DNA from: Candidatus Zixiibacteriota bacterium
Lineage (GTDB): Bacteria > Zixibacteria > MSB-5A5 > CAIYYT01
Direction of reading: 5' to 3'
DNA: 64,000 bases
Assembly (NCBI GenBank): GCA_020853795.1
Contig: JADYYF010000042.1
Coordinates: 1-64,000, forward strand
The translations under genes and the position numbers were made by a program. The notes beneath the pieces were generated by a model, which did no database searches, had not been told where the DNA came from, and worked only from the letters and a program-made list of their open reading frames with translations. Below are positions 27,537-36,542 of this stretch, in pieces. Numbering within the stretch: position 1 is the first letter of the stretch; the number at the start of each line of letters is the position of its first letter.

Positions 27537-29258
27537 ATGGCGTTTTACGGCGACGAAATCGTTGATCGCGTGCGCGAAGCCACCGACATCGTTGATGTGG
27601 TGTCCGGCTATCTGCCGTTGAAGCGCAAAGGGCGCAATTATTGGGCGCGCTGCCCGTTTCATCAGGAGAAGACCGCCTCGTTTTCGGTCAGCGCCGACAA
27701 GCAGATTTTTCACTGCTTTGGCTGCCATAAGGGCGGCAACGTATTCACGTTCGTGATGGAGTACGAACACGTGCCGTTTGTCGAGGCGCTCAAGCTGTTG
27801 GCGGCTCGCGCGAACATCCCCCTGCCCGAGAAGTCGACACAACGTGATGCACGAGAGCACGATCAGCTCTACTTTGCGCACGAGATCGCGATGAAGTTCT
27901 TCCACGAGCAGCTAAAGGATTCGCGCAAGACGCTGCAGTATCTCAAGGAGCGCGGAATTGTTGACGCCACGATCGAGCGCTTCGGCCTGGGGTATTCCCT
28001 CGACAGCTGGGATGCATTGATGGCGCTGGCGAAGCAGAAATCGATCAGCGAAGACGATCTTGAGAAGGCCGGACTGGTTGTTCGCAGCGACAGCGGCCGC
28101 ATCTATGATCGCTTCCGCGACCGTCTGATGTTCCCCGTATTCAACCTGGCGCAGAAACCGATTGCCTTTGGTGCGCGCACGCTCAACCCTGCGGAATCGG
28201 CCAGGTACATTAATTCACCCGAGACCCCGCTGTATCACAAGGCGTCAGTGCTGTACGGATTGTCGCACTCGCGCGGGGAGATCCGCCGCGCGGAAGCCGC
28301 CATCGTGGTTGAGGGTTACTTTGATTTCCTGTCGCTGTATCAATGCGGGGTCACAAACGTGGTCGCATCCTCCGGAACGGCGTTCACGCCCGAGCAGGCG
28401 CAGTTACTGACGCGTTCGGCGGGAAGTGTAATTCTAATGTTCGATTCCGATTCGGCGGGACAACAGGCCGCAGTGCGCTCGGTGGACTTTTTGTTCGAGG
28501 CGGGATTGGATGTTCGGGTCGTCCTGCTGCCGAAGGGGGAGGATCCCGACTCGATCGCGCGCAAGGGTGGCAAGGCGGCAGTGCTGGAGCAATTGGCACG
28601 CGCGCAGTCGTTTGTCGAGTTCTCCCTGACGCTGTTGGGACGGCGGTTTGACGATCTGACGCTGGATGACCGCGATCGCGCCATTAAACGGCTGGCGGCA
28701 TTAGCGGGCAAAATCGACGACTCGATTCGGCGCGAGTTGTTTCTGCAGGACGTCGCCCGGCACTACAACATCGGAATTGATTTGCTGCGGCGTGGAGTGC
28801 GGGTTGAGGTGCGCAAGCCGATTGCGCGGCCACGCGAGCAGGCACGACCGCCGCTCGATCGCGACATGATTGCGTTGTTGCTCCAGCGCGAGGATTTGAT
28901 CGATGCGGCAGCGGAGAAGGTCGCGCCATCTGATTTCGAGGATCAGGACCTGGCCGAACTCTACAGCCTGATCCAGCTCTGGCGTGAGGAAGAGCTGCCG
29001 GTGTCGGCCTCACATCTCATCGACAAGGTTGACAGCCTGGTTCGCAAACAACTTCTGGCCGAGCTGGCCGCGCTTGACTTCCACAACGCTGATCTCGATA
29101 CTCTATTCACCGATTTGGTCAACGGCTTCCATCGCCGTCACCGCGACCGACGGATGGCTGAGCTCAAGCGCCTGCTGGTGCAAGCCGAAACAGCCAAGGA
29201 CGACAAGCAGATTGAGTTTTACCTGAAGGAGATTCGTCACTTGCGTCAAGAGGGTTGA
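27537..29258 (+). CDS. dnaG: DNA primase
   Basis: 573 residues. CHC2 zinc ribbon Cys39-His42-Cys60-Cys63 (CPFHQEKTASF, HCFGCHKGGN), the catalytic core with GYSLDSW and FRDRLMFPVF, and the TOPRIM acidic motifs VEGYFDFLSLY and MFDSDSAGQQA. The C-terminal 150 residues are the less conserved helicase-interaction region. It makes RNA primers for replication. rpoD, often next to dnaG, is not here; the 3' neighbour is convergent mutS2, only 6 nt away. Confidence 0.97.
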   Translation: MAFYGDEIVDRVREATDIVDVVSGYLPLKRKGRNYWARCPFHQEKTASFSVSADKQIFHCFGCHKGGNVFTFVMEYEHVPFVEALKLLAARANIPLPEKSTQRDAREHDQLYFAHEIAMKFFHEQLKDSRKTLQYLKERGIVDATIERFGLGYSLDSWDALMALAKQKSISEDDLEKAGLVVRSDSGRIYDRFRDRLMFPVFNLAQKPIAFGARTLNPAESARYINSPETPLYHKASVLYGLSHSRGEIRRAEAAIVVEGYFDFLSLYQCGVTNVVASSGTAFTPEQAQLLTRSAGSVILMFDSDSAGQQAAVRSVDFLFEAGLDVRVVLLPKGEDPDSIARKGGKAAVLEQLARAQSFVEFSLTLLGRRFDDLTLDDRDRAIKRLAALAGKIDDSIRRELFLQDVARHYNIGIDLLRRGVRVEVRKPIARPREQARPPLDRDMIALLLQREDLIDAAAEKVAPSDFEDQDLAELYSLIQLWREEELPVSASHLIDKVDSLVRKQLLAELAALDFHNADLDTLFTDLVNGFHRRHRDRRMAELKRLLVQAETAKDDKQIEFYLKEIRHLRQEG

Positions 29259-29264
29259 TGACGC

Positions 29265-31634
29265 TCACGATTTTAGTTTGACGACCGTGACCCCGTAGGA
29301 ACCCTCGTTCCACTCGCCCAATTGGAACGACTCCACCATCTTGTTCTTGGAGAGATATTCGCGCACCAGTCGGCGCAACGCACCGGTGCCTTTGCCGTGA
29401 ACGATGCGCACGTACGGTGCGTGCGACAGCGCCAATTCATCGAAGTATTTGTCGAGGCGGTCGCGGGCTTCGTCCACGGTCAGTCCGCGCAGCGAAATCT
29501 CCAATTCAACGTCGTCCTTAAACGGCTGGTAGTTCACGCCTTCGGGGAGCTGGGGCGCCGCGAGATCGCTCTCCAACTTGCGCAGGTCGGCCAGCTCCAT
29601 CGTATAGAGCACCTTGCCCACGCGCACCTTGCCGCGCTTGCCGCCCGGAAAGATTTCGAGAAGTTCGCCGTCGGTCTGCAGCCGTTCGATGAATACCCGG
29701 TCGCCGGCGGCCGGTGGCGCGCCGGCTTCGCGTTGCGGCTCCATTCGCCGTGCGCCTTCATACAGCTCCCGGCGCAGCTCGTCAATCGACTTCTGCGCAC
29801 GCTTCAGATCGGCTTTGGTTGCGGACTCGGATTTGATCTCTGTCATCAGCGCTTCGAGGCGCTTGCGGGTGTCTTCGACCAGGCGGTTGGCGTCGTCATA
29901 ACCTTCTTTGAGCAATTGTTTTTCGCGGGCATCGAGCTTCTCTTTCTCAGCGCGACGAGAACTTTCCAGGGCATCGGCCCGCTGGAGCCGCTCGCGTAGT
30001 TCCAAGCGGTCGGCATCGGCCGCCATCAATTCCGCCTCAAGCTTGGCAATCAAATCCGCCAAGGAGCGCTCTTGCGAGCCGACCAATTCATGCGCACGCC
30101 TGAGCACGGTCGGCGGCATACCGAGTCGCGAAGCGACTTCAAGGGCGTAACTCGACCCTGGCAAGCCGGTGCGGAATCGATAAGTCGGTTGTAGCGTTTC
30201 GCGATTGAATTCCATCGACGCATTCTCCACCTTGGGATTGCCGACGGCAATGGCTTTCAGCGCCGAGTAGTGGGTCGTGACGATACACTTGGCACCGGAG
30301 CGGACCACGTGATCGATGATGGCCTCCGCCAGTGCGGCACCCTCTTTCGGGTCGGTACCGACGCCCAATTCGTCAAACAGCAGCAGCGTCTGAGGGTTGG
30401 CGTGTTCGAGCGCCTGGGTGATGCGGGCGATGTGCGCCGAATAGGTGGAGAGTGATAACTCGATCGACTGTTCGTCGCCAATGTCGGCGAAGACGCGCTG
30501 GAAAATCCCCAATTGCGACTTGGCGTCGGCAGGGATCAGGATCCCCGACTGCGCCATCAGGATCAGCAGTCCGACGGTCTTCATGGCCACCGTCTTGCCG
30601 CCGGTGTTCGGGCCGGTGATGATGATCACGCTGTGATCAAAGCCAAGTTCCACCGACAGCGGCACAACCTCGGATTTCTGCTTCGCACCCAGCAGCAAGA
30701 GCGGATGGTAAGCGGCCTGCAGACTGATTTGCGGCTCCGGACGCAGCAGCGGCATGACACCGTCAATCTGCGCCGCAAAAGCTGCCTTGGCATGAAGGAA
30801 ATCGAGCCGCGAGTACACCGCCCAATTCTCCGTCAGTTCCGCGGCGTGCGAGCGCGCCAGCTCCGACAACTCGAGCAGGATCCGCTCGATTTCGTGGGTT
30901 TCGTCGATCAGCAACTGCTTGAGCTTGTTGTTGAGCTCGATGGCTTCCGTCGGCTCAACGTACAGCGTCGCGCCGGTACGCGAGCGATCGTGGACGACGG
31001 CGGTCTTGGGATTAAAATCGCTGTCGAGGATGGAGATGACGTAGCGGCCGTCGCGAACGGTGACGATGTCGTCCAGCCGATCGGAGCGATGCGATTTCTC
31101 GCCGAGGACCTTCTGCAGCCGCGTCAGTATCTGTGCCCGGGCATTAACTTTTTCGGCGCGGATACGGCGAAGCCGGTCGGAAGCCGAGTCCTTGATTTCG
31201 CCGCCGCGATCGATGGCGTGGTCGATCCGGTGGATCAGATCCTGCAGCGGCTGCAAGCGCTGAAGATAGGCGCAGACGCGCGGATACTTTTCGGCTTTGT
31301 GCTGGCGATACTGGGACAGAGCGACGATGGTCCGCTGGAAGTCAGCGACGCGCTTGAGCTGCTCGGGATCGAGGATCGAGCCGGCCACGCGAATTTTGTC
31401 GACGAGAGGCTCGAAGCGCTCGACACTTTCGAGTGGAAAGACCTCTTCGTATTCGCGAATCTCCTTCATCTCCAGCGTTTCGAGCAGATTGGACTCGATG
31501 ATTAGTGCTTCGAGTGAAGGCTTGAGTTCATCGACCAGCCGTCGACCACCGTCGCAGAGGCAGTGGCGGGCGATGGCCGCTTTGATGCGCGGATACTCGA
31601 GCGACTCAAGCGTCCTGGTGTCGAGGTTGTTCAT
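29265..31634 (-). CDS. mutS2: endonuclease/recombination suppressor MutS2
   Basis: 789 residues from ATG 31634; the open frame extends upstream but the family begins at TLESLEYPRIKAAIARHC and a leaderless-type promoter abuts this ATG. MutS core and ATPase: Walker A GPNTGGKTVAMK, Walker B LLFDELGVGTDP, then a long coiled coil (about 500-640), a KOW-like segment, and a C-terminal Smr nuclease domain (LRGLTVDEARDRLDKYF, VRIVHGKGTGALRR). MutS2 suppresses recombination or rescues collided ribosomes. Length equals the family norm (about 780-800). Confidence 0.96.
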   Translation of the reverse strand: MNNLDTRTLESLEYPRIKAAIARHCLCDGGRRLVDELKPSLEALIIESNLLETLEMKEIREYEEVFPLESVERFEPLVDKIRVAGSILDPEQLKRVADFQRTIVALSQYRQHKAEKYPRVCAYLQRLQPLQDLIHRIDHAIDRGGEIKDSASDRLRRIRAEKVNARAQILTRLQKVLGEKSHRSDRLDDIVTVRDGRYVISILDSDFNPKTAVVHDRSRTGATLYVEPTEAIELNNKLKQLLIDETHEIERILLELSELARSHAAELTENWAVYSRLDFLHAKAAFAAQIDGVMPLLRPEPQISLQAAYHPLLLLGAKQKSEVVPLSVELGFDHSVIIITGPNTGGKTVAMKTVGLLILMAQSGILIPADAKSQLGIFQRVFADIGDEQSIELSLSTYSAHIARITQALEHANPQTLLLFDELGVGTDPKEGAALAEAIIDHVVRSGAKCIVTTHYSALKAIAVGNPKVENASMEFNRETLQPTYRFRTGLPGSSYALEVASRLGMPPTVLRRAHELVGSQERSLADLIAKLEAELMAADADRLELRERLQRADALESSRRAEKEKLDAREKQLLKEGYDDANRLVEDTRKRLEALMTEIKSESATKADLKRAQKSIDELRRELYEGARRMEPQREAGAPPAAGDRVFIERLQTDGELLEIFPGGKRGKVRVGKVLYTMELADLRKLESDLAAPQLPEGVNYQPFKDDVELEISLRGLTVDEARDRLDKYFDELALSHAPYVRIVHGKGTGALRRLVREYLSKNKMVESFQLGEWNEGSYGVTVVKLKS

Positions 31635-31640
31635 AGCGCC

Positions 31641-31668
31641 AAGATAGTGGAAATCTGTGATTGGGCAA
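31641..31668 (-). promoter_or_regulatory. leaderless-type promoter of mutS2
   Basis: On the minus strand TTGCCC (31668-31663), 16-nt spacer, TATCTT (31646-31641), then 6 nt to the ATG at 31634. No Shine-Dalgarno is seen. Confidence 0.45.
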
Positions 31669-31858
31669 GAGCCTGCGCGGCACCGGCATTCATCTTGACA
31701 TCGCCGCAGCGACCTGTTACCATTTGCGCCGGTAGCCGCTCGACCGATCGATCCGGACGGCAGCAATTCACGGAAATGCAACCTTCCTGGACTCGACAGG
31801 TCCATTTGAGAAAAAGCACGGAAGCGACGATAACATTCAGGTACAGCTTAAAGAAGTG

Positions 31859-33379
31859 ATGATGAGACCAATCTATTTCCTGGGAGTATGGCTTCTGGCC
31901 TGCGCGCTGGGGTTTGCCGGCTGCGGCAGCTATGACGAGGAAGCGCGACGCTACGAGGTTGAGCAGGCTTACTTCCTGGCAGACAAAACAGCAAAGGACT
32001 ACTCGGTCAAACCGGAACTGCGCACGCCGCAGGACTACTTGCGGCTGGTGGATGTCTATGTCAAAGTCTATGACATCTTCAAGCGCAACTTCCCCAACGC
32101 CGATGCGCGCGATACGACTTCGAAAGCGAGCGCAGAAGCCTCGTTTTTGGCCGGCCGATCGCTGTTGGCGGCCTCAGCTCTGTTGCTGTCGGCGGAAGCG
32201 ATCGACAGCGCCCGCTCGATCTTCGACCTGCTCTTGACCTCGCCGGCGATCCAGCCGCGTCACCGCCATGATGCACTGTATGCCGCCGGCAAGCTTGCCG
32301 AGCGCGACGACCGCTGGGCTGCCGCCGAGTCGCTTTACAACACCCTTCTGCAGGAGGCATATCCGCCGTTAGAACGCGGCTACTACCCGATCGAGACCGT
32401 GATCGAGTTGCCCAAATACATCACCGAACATTACGTTCAGTTGCCGGATTCCGTCACCGCCCGCGACTGCGCCCGCCGTGCCATCGCGTACTACAAGGGC
32501 ATTGTTGATTCCTTCCCGAAGATCCCGATGACGATGATGGCGACCCGGCTGTTGGCGGAGATGTATGAATCCGTCGGCGACTACCGCGCGGCGGTGGCGA
32601 CGCTGGAGACGGTCGTCGATTCGACCGGCCGCATCTTCGATCCGGCCAAGGCGATGATCGCCGACCTGTATCTGACCCAGCTGAACCGCCCGCAGGACGC
32701 GGTGCGCATGTATAACGAGATCATCACCGGCGGGATCGACTCCAACACGATTGCCGTCGCACACTTAAAGCTGGCGATGCTGGCCTTCGCCGATGGCCGC
32801 TATCAGGAAGGACGCAATTATCTGGACCGGCTCAAAGAGCGGTTCCGCACAGTCAGCGGCTTGCAGGCGCAAGCCCAGTTGGCGCGCGCGCGCAGCTTTG
32901 AGGAAGAGGGCAATAACGAGCGCGCCCGGCAGGAGTACGTTGCGCTGTTGAACGAGTATCCGCTGACAGCACAGGCGCTCGATGTCCTGGTCTATTTGCC
33001 CGATTACTTTGAACGCATCGGCCAGCCGCGCTTCCAGCAGGAGTGGACCGAGCGCGCCGAGCAGGAATTGCGGAAGATCGTTGATTCGCAGAAAAACAAT
33101 CAACTGGGGTTGCAGGCTTCCAGCTATCTCGGCACGTTCCTGATTCGACAGAAGCGGTTCCACGACGCGATTGTTCAACTTGAAACACTGCGCCAGGATT
33201 TCCCGAATACGCAGGAGGCCGCGACCGCATTGATGAAGATCGCTGTGACCTACGACAAAGATCTCAACGATAAGGCGCGGGCGCTGGAAACCTATCGCGA
33301 ATTCCTGAAACAATACCCGCAGTCGCGTGTAAGATCGACTGTTGAAAACGAAATTCGGAAATTGGAGCAAACTCCATAG
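31859..33379 (+). CDS. TPR-repeat lipoprotein
   Basis: 506 residues from ATG 31859 (GTG 31856 and ATG 31862 are also possible). Lipoprotein signal with lipobox LGFAGC near residue 20. The remainder is helical with tetratricopeptide-like repeats (FLAGRSLLAASALLLSAEAI, AHLKLAMLAFADGRYQEGRN, FLIRQKRFHDAIVQLETL, YDKDLNDKARALETYREFL). Likely an outer-membrane-anchored periplasmic scaffold, resembling BamD/YbgF-type or surface-assembly TPR proteins. It is divergent from mutS2 and leads to the secreted cohesin-like gene after 28 nt. Confidence 0.85.
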   Translation: MMRPIYFLGVWLLACALGFAGCGSYDEEARRYEVEQAYFLADKTAKDYSVKPELRTPQDYLRLVDVYVKVYDIFKRNFPNADARDTTSKASAEASFLAGRSLLAASALLLSAEAIDSARSIFDLLLTSPAIQPRHRHDALYAAGKLAERDDRWAAAESLYNTLLQEAYPPLERGYYPIETVIELPKYITEHYVQLPDSVTARDCARRAIAYYKGIVDSFPKIPMTMMATRLLAEMYESVGDYRAAVATLETVVDSTGRIFDPAKAMIADLYLTQLNRPQDAVRMYNEIITGGIDSNTIAVAHLKLAMLAFADGRYQEGRNYLDRLKERFRTVSGLQAQAQLARARSFEEEGNNERARQEYVALLNEYPLTAQALDVLVYLPDYFERIGQPRFQQEWTERAEQELRKIVDSQKNNQLGLQASSYLGTFLIRQKRFHDAIVQLETLRQDFPNTQEAATALMKIAVTYDKDLNDKARALETYREFLKQYPQSRVRSTVENEIRKLEQTP

Positions 33380-33407
33380 AGCGACTTGTAGCACAGGGAG
33401 GAGATTA

Positions 33408-33974
33408 ATGACAAAAGCTAAAGTTTTGGTCTTGTTGGCGTTGGTGATGCTGGTGGCTTCGGCGATGCTGCTTGCCCAAGGAAAACCGCGCGATCCATTT
33501 GGTCGCCCGGACAAGGTCGATGTCGTTGTGCATCAGGTGAAGCCGAACCACTTCGCGGTTGACCTGAATTGGGACAATGATCAGAAATTGGCGGCGTTTG
33601 CCTACCCGCTCGTTGTGCGCGGGAACGGCTTCCGCATGCACTACGACTCCGTGCAGTGGACGTCGCGGACGGACTACTTCGCCGTGAAGTCGGTTCGGCC
33701 GATCGACTCGCTGCAGCAGGTGTTGGTCGGCATGTTTGCCAGCCTCGGCGATGGCAAGCCGCCGTTGGCGGAGGCCAAAGGCAAACTGGCTACGCTGTAT
33801 TTCAGCGCCGATGCCAAGAGTGCAATCGACGTGTGCAATGTGTTGGTAGATACTTGCTTCATTGCCCCGTCAAACTCGCTTTACGGCGTGACTCCGGACG
33901 GCACTGGCAACGTTTACCCTGCCTTTTCCGTTCTGAAGAGTGGTCCAAACGGACAGCCGGCTGGCTGCAAGTGA
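33408..33974 (+). CDS. small secreted cohesin-like protein
   Basis: 188 residues from ATG 33408, which has GGGAGGAG a few nt upstream and begins a signal peptide (MTKAKVLVLLALVMLVASAM). An earlier in-frame start lies inside the TPR gene and lacks a ribosome site. The mature part has the beta-sandwich pattern seen in cohesin-like secreted proteins of related uncultured bacteria (FAYPLVVRGNGFRMHYDSVQW, KGKLATLYFSADAKS) and two cysteines near CNVLVDTC. A cohesin-like module could in principle bind the dockerin-like tails seen elsewhere in the window, but nothing here proves it. It ends at a rho-independent terminator. Confidence 0.65.
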   Translation: MTKAKVLVLLALVMLVASAMLLAQGKPRDPFGRPDKVDVVVHQVKPNHFAVDLNWDNDQKLAAFAYPLVVRGNGFRMHYDSVQWTSRTDYFAVKSVRPIDSLQQVLVGMFASLGDGKPPLAEAKGKLATLYFSADAKSAIDVCNVLVDTCFIAPSNSLYGVTPDGTGNVYPAFSVLKSGPNGQPAGCK

Positions 33975-34002
33975 TTTAGCAGCAAGCAATTCGGTGATTT
34001 AC

Positions 34003-34030
34003 AAGGCTCCTCGAACGGGGAGCCTTTTTT
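34003..34030 (+). terminator. rho-independent terminator after the cohesin-like gene
   Basis: AAGGCTCC, loop TCGAACGG, GGAGCCTT followed by a T run. It lies 30 nt after the stop codon. Confidence 0.9.
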
Positions 34031-34196
34031 GTTAGAGGAATCGACACACGCTGATACCCCTCAAGTCTTTGTTAATCAAGGGGATATTGAATTTGAAAAT
34101 CCGGCGACAATCCGGGGTGTCGAGATTGATTACATCCTCTCAATTCCCACGGAAGTCGTATTCGATCCGAGCTCCCCTCGTCGTCGCAATCCATTG

Positions 34197-34262
34197 TTGC
34201 ATATAAGGATACTGACTGTTCAAAATGCGCTCATCCGGCACACCCCTTGCTTGCACATAAGG
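34197..34262 (+). repeat. two-copy 12-nt direct repeat flanking the sigma54 promoter
   Basis: TTGCATATAAGG (34197-34208) and TTGCACATAAGG (34251-34262) differ at one base and start 54 nt apart. The second copy begins inside the -12 element. They could be activator sites or chance. Confidence 0.35.
34236..34251 (+). promoter_or_regulatory. sigma54 (RpoN)-type promoter of the PEP-CTERM gene
   Basis: CGGCAC-ACCCC-TTGCT matches the -24/-12 consensus TGGCAC-N5-TTGCW at all but the first base, with GG and GC exactly 10 nt apart. The predicted start near 34262 leaves a 36-nt leader containing the ribosome site before ATG 34298. Confidence 0.65.
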
Positions 34263-34297
34263 CAGAGAAATCCTGTCTTTGTGATTTGGAGGATAAA

Positions 34298-35110
34298 ATG
34301 AAGATAAACAAACTGACGTTGCTGGTGATTATGGCAGTTGCTCTGATTAGCGCACCGGCCTACTCGTGGGCAATCTATGACTTCGGCAACAATTACTTCG
34401 ATGAACACAACAACACAGCGGACATTCCGGCGCCGGGCTACCCGGGTCAGCCGAATCCGTTCCAGCCGAATCCGGGCACTGCCGGACTGGGTGGCGAGCG
34501 GTTTGACATCGAAGGGCTTAACTTTGCCATTGACGGCAGCAAGATGTACGTGTCGCTGACTTCCAGCTTCGGTTACGGCGCCTATTCGTCGGTTTGGAAT
34601 GTCACTTACGGCGCCGGCGATCTGTTCTTCGGATTCGACGGCAGTGACCGCCAGTATGCGCTGCGGGCGCAGTCGCAAGCCGGCGACGGCGGGCTCTACC
34701 GCGTGCAGAGTTACCTGGATATTCCGAATGTACCGGGCGGCTTTGGAAACCATGCGGCGATCCGGAATGCGGTCGGCCCATGGCGCGTCAGCCAGGGCGA
34801 GAACCTGGGTCTGGACTTGTTCGAAGCGACATTTACCGAGAACCTCGAGCCGAATCCGCTGATTCCGGCCAATCCGAGTCAGACCAACGGCAATACCTGG
34901 GTATTTGAGTGGTGTGTTGACTTGAGCCTGTTCGGCCCCGATTTCAACATCTTCGACTACTCGGCGATCAATTTCACGAATACGCTGGGCTGCGGCAACG
35001 ACGTCTTGAAGGAGACGCACGCTTTGACCGTCATACCGGAGCCGGGAACGATGATCCTGTTGGGCGCCGGTTTGCTGGGAAGCGGGATATTCCTGCGCCG
35101 CCGCCGATAA
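34298..35110 (+). CDS. PEP-CTERM sorting domain-containing secreted protein
   Basis: 270 residues from ATG 34298 with GGAGG 5 nt upstream. Signal peptide at 1-24 (LTLLVIMAVALISAPAYS). The central region is a beta-rich domain with a proline/asparagine-rich stretch near the start (PGYPGQPNPFQPNPG) and no family I know. The C-terminus (about 245-270) is a textbook PEP-CTERM signal: VIPEPGTM, hydrophobic ILLGAGLLGSGIFL, then RRRR. Such tails are recognised and cut by exosortase in the inner membrane, and the proteins reach the surface or exopolysaccharide. No exosortase gene is in the window. It sits behind a sigma54-type promoter and ends at a strong terminator. Confidence 0.9.
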   Translation: MKINKLTLLVIMAVALISAPAYSWAIYDFGNNYFDEHNNTADIPAPGYPGQPNPFQPNPGTAGLGGERFDIEGLNFAIDGSKMYVSLTSSFGYGAYSSVWNVTYGAGDLFFGFDGSDRQYALRAQSQAGDGGLYRVQSYLDIPNVPGGFGNHAAIRNAVGPWRVSQGENLGLDLFEATFTENLEPNPLIPANPSQTNGNTWVFEWCVDLSLFGPDFNIFDYSAINFTNTLGCGNDVLKETHALTVIPEPGTMILLGAGLLGSGIFLRRRR

Positions 35111-35132
35111 GCTAAAATCTCAAGCGATCGCG

Positions 35133-35162
35133 AAAGGCCGCACCGACGTGCGGCCTTTTTTG
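35133..35162 (+). terminator. rho-independent terminator after the PEP-CTERM gene
   Basis: AAAGGCCGCAC, loop CGAC, GTGCGGCCTTT followed by more T residues: an 11-bp stem 22 nt after the stop. Confidence 0.93.
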
Positions 35163-35220
35163 TTGTCGGCCGCGCCTCAATCTGGTTACCATGGCTCGAC
35201 TGGAGGTCAATGGAGAACCG

Positions 35221-36342
35221 ATGAAGCCGACGCCCGCCGCGATCATCCGATTCATACGTCGCTGTTCTGATGGCAACCGCAGTCTGGCCAAGCGTGACCG
35301 CATTGGCTTCGTAAAACAGCTCTGCGAGGTCTATCGTCTCCAGCGCGAGAACGGACTGGAACCGCATGAATACTACCGCTATGAGCTGTGCCGACGAGAA
35401 CTAAGCTGGGAGCAGAAGCGGCGGTATTTAAGCAAAAACCACGCTTTTCTGATTCACCGCACGATTAACCCCAAATTCGAGTACGGATTACTTCAGAAAA
35501 TGGTCGCACAGCGCTTCTTCACGGCCATGGGCGTGCGGATGCCGGTGCTCTATGGCTTCTACGATCGCTTCAGCGGGCACGATGTCCAGGGTGCGCCGCT
35601 GCAGACGCGGGAGCAGTTCGTCCGACTGATCGAGACGGGAACGTTTACGGACTTTGTGCTGAAGGCCGTGGGGGCCAATCGCGGCGAAGGAGTGCGCGTC
35701 TGCCGCAAGCTCGAGGGCGGAAAGATCTTCTCCAGTGTCGATGGCGAGATCAGTCTCTTCCAGTTGTTTGACAAGATCGCCGTCACGAAGTACGACGAAA
35801 ACGCCGGCGCGGTGGCGGATTCATGGCTGATCCAGGAGCGAGTCCGACAGCATCCGTTTCTTGACCGTTACACGACCGACGCTACGCAAACCGCACGGAT
35901 CGTAACCTACATCACCCGCTCCGGCCAAATCGAAGTGTTGATGCGTCTACTCAAGATTGCGCGCGCCGGCAAGTACATCGACAACGTCGGCACCACGGGG
36001 TTTGCGGCGCCAATCAACGAGAATGGCGTGCTGGGGGAGGCGGCGCAAATCACGAAGACCGGCATCGTGCACTATGCGGCGCATCCGGAAACCGGTGCGG
36101 CGATTGCAGGAGAACAACTTCCCCACTTCCGCGAGATCATGGCGATGGCCTTGACGTGTCAGAGTCTGGCGCCGCAATTGCGGTCGCTCGGCTGGGATAT
36201 TGCGATCACGCAGGACGGACCAGTACTGCTGGAAGGCAACATCTACTGGTCACAAGTGCTGCAGTTTGCGACCGGCGCAGGGGTGATGAGCCAGGAACTC
36301 TCTGACGAGTTGAGGCAGATCTTGCAGAGTGAACCACAGTAG
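35221..36342 (+). CDS. sugar-transfer-associated ATP-grasp protein
   Basis: 373 residues. ATG 35221 is preferred because GGAG lies 5 nt upstream; an ATG 30 nt earlier has none. The sequence fits the ATP-grasp family found near sugar-transfer genes (ATPgrasp_ST): KNHAFLIHRTINPKFEYGLL, FVLKAVGANRGEGVRVCRK with the ATP-contact Lys, WLIQERVRQHPF, TARIVTYITRSGQIEVLMRL, and the metal-binding end GWDIAITQDGPVLLEGN. ATP-grasp enzymes join a carboxylate to an amine or similar nucleophile through an acyl-phosphate; here the substrate may be a polysaccharide or its precursor. It is its own transcript, after a terminator. Confidence 0.82.
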   Translation: MKPTPAAIIRFIRRCSDGNRSLAKRDRIGFVKQLCEVYRLQRENGLEPHEYYRYELCRRELSWEQKRRYLSKNHAFLIHRTINPKFEYGLLQKMVAQRFFTAMGVRMPVLYGFYDRFSGHDVQGAPLQTREQFVRLIETGTFTDFVLKAVGANRGEGVRVCRKLEGGKIFSSVDGEISLFQLFDKIAVTKYDENAGAVADSWLIQERVRQHPFLDRYTTDATQTARIVTYITRSGQIEVLMRLLKIARAGKYIDNVGTTGFAAPINENGVLGEAAQITKTGIVHYAAHPETGAAIAGEQLPHFREIMAMALTCQSLAPQLRSLGWDIAITQDGPVLLEGNIYWSQVLQFATGAGVMSQELSDELRQILQSEPQ

Positions 36343-36371
36343 TCCCGACGCATCGAGGACTAAGGCATTGC

Positions 36372-36417
36372 GAAAAAACAGCAAGCGGCGTCCGGTGAGG
36401 GAGTGGACGCCGCTTGC
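36372..36417 (-). terminator. terminator of the 1418-residue surface-protein gene
   Basis: A perfect 13-bp inverted repeat GCAAGCGGCGTCC / GGACGCCGCTTGC (loop 11 nt) followed on the minus strand by TGTTTTTTCG. On the plus strand no T run follows, so it serves the minus-strand gene, though it may also slow the converging ATP-grasp transcript. Confidence 0.8.
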
Positions 36418-36507
36418 CTTAGCGTAAGTGTGTGGGGGCAAACGTAGTGGATCTTGATCTTCTAAACCATTAGCCCAAGAAACGGTATCGGAACTTTGCG
36501 CATCAAG

Positions 36508-36534
36508 GCCGGGCGACGACTGGCGCCGCCCGGC
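36508..36534 (-). repeat. GC-rich hairpin directly after the surface-protein stop codon
   Basis: GCCGGGCG, loop 11 nt, CGCCCGGC, 9 nt past the stop at 36543. No T tract follows; probably an mRNA 3'-end stabiliser ahead of the terminator at 36372-36417. Confidence 0.4.
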
Positions 36535-36542
36535 ATAGCGGG

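Larger units (their letters stand above)
33975..34297 (+). other. intergenic region before the PEP-CTERM gene
   Basis: 323 nt with no gene. It holds a terminator (34003-34030), an imperfectly placed dyad CGACA-N8-TGTCG (34105-34122), two copies of TTGCAYATAAGG (34197-34208, 34251-34262) and a sigma54-type promoter (34236-34251). Confidence 0.7.

Noticed and set aside
26255-27565. 436-codon open frame on the + strand
   Set aside because: Antisense to the DUF5686 gene and running into dnaG; no ribosome site or domain.
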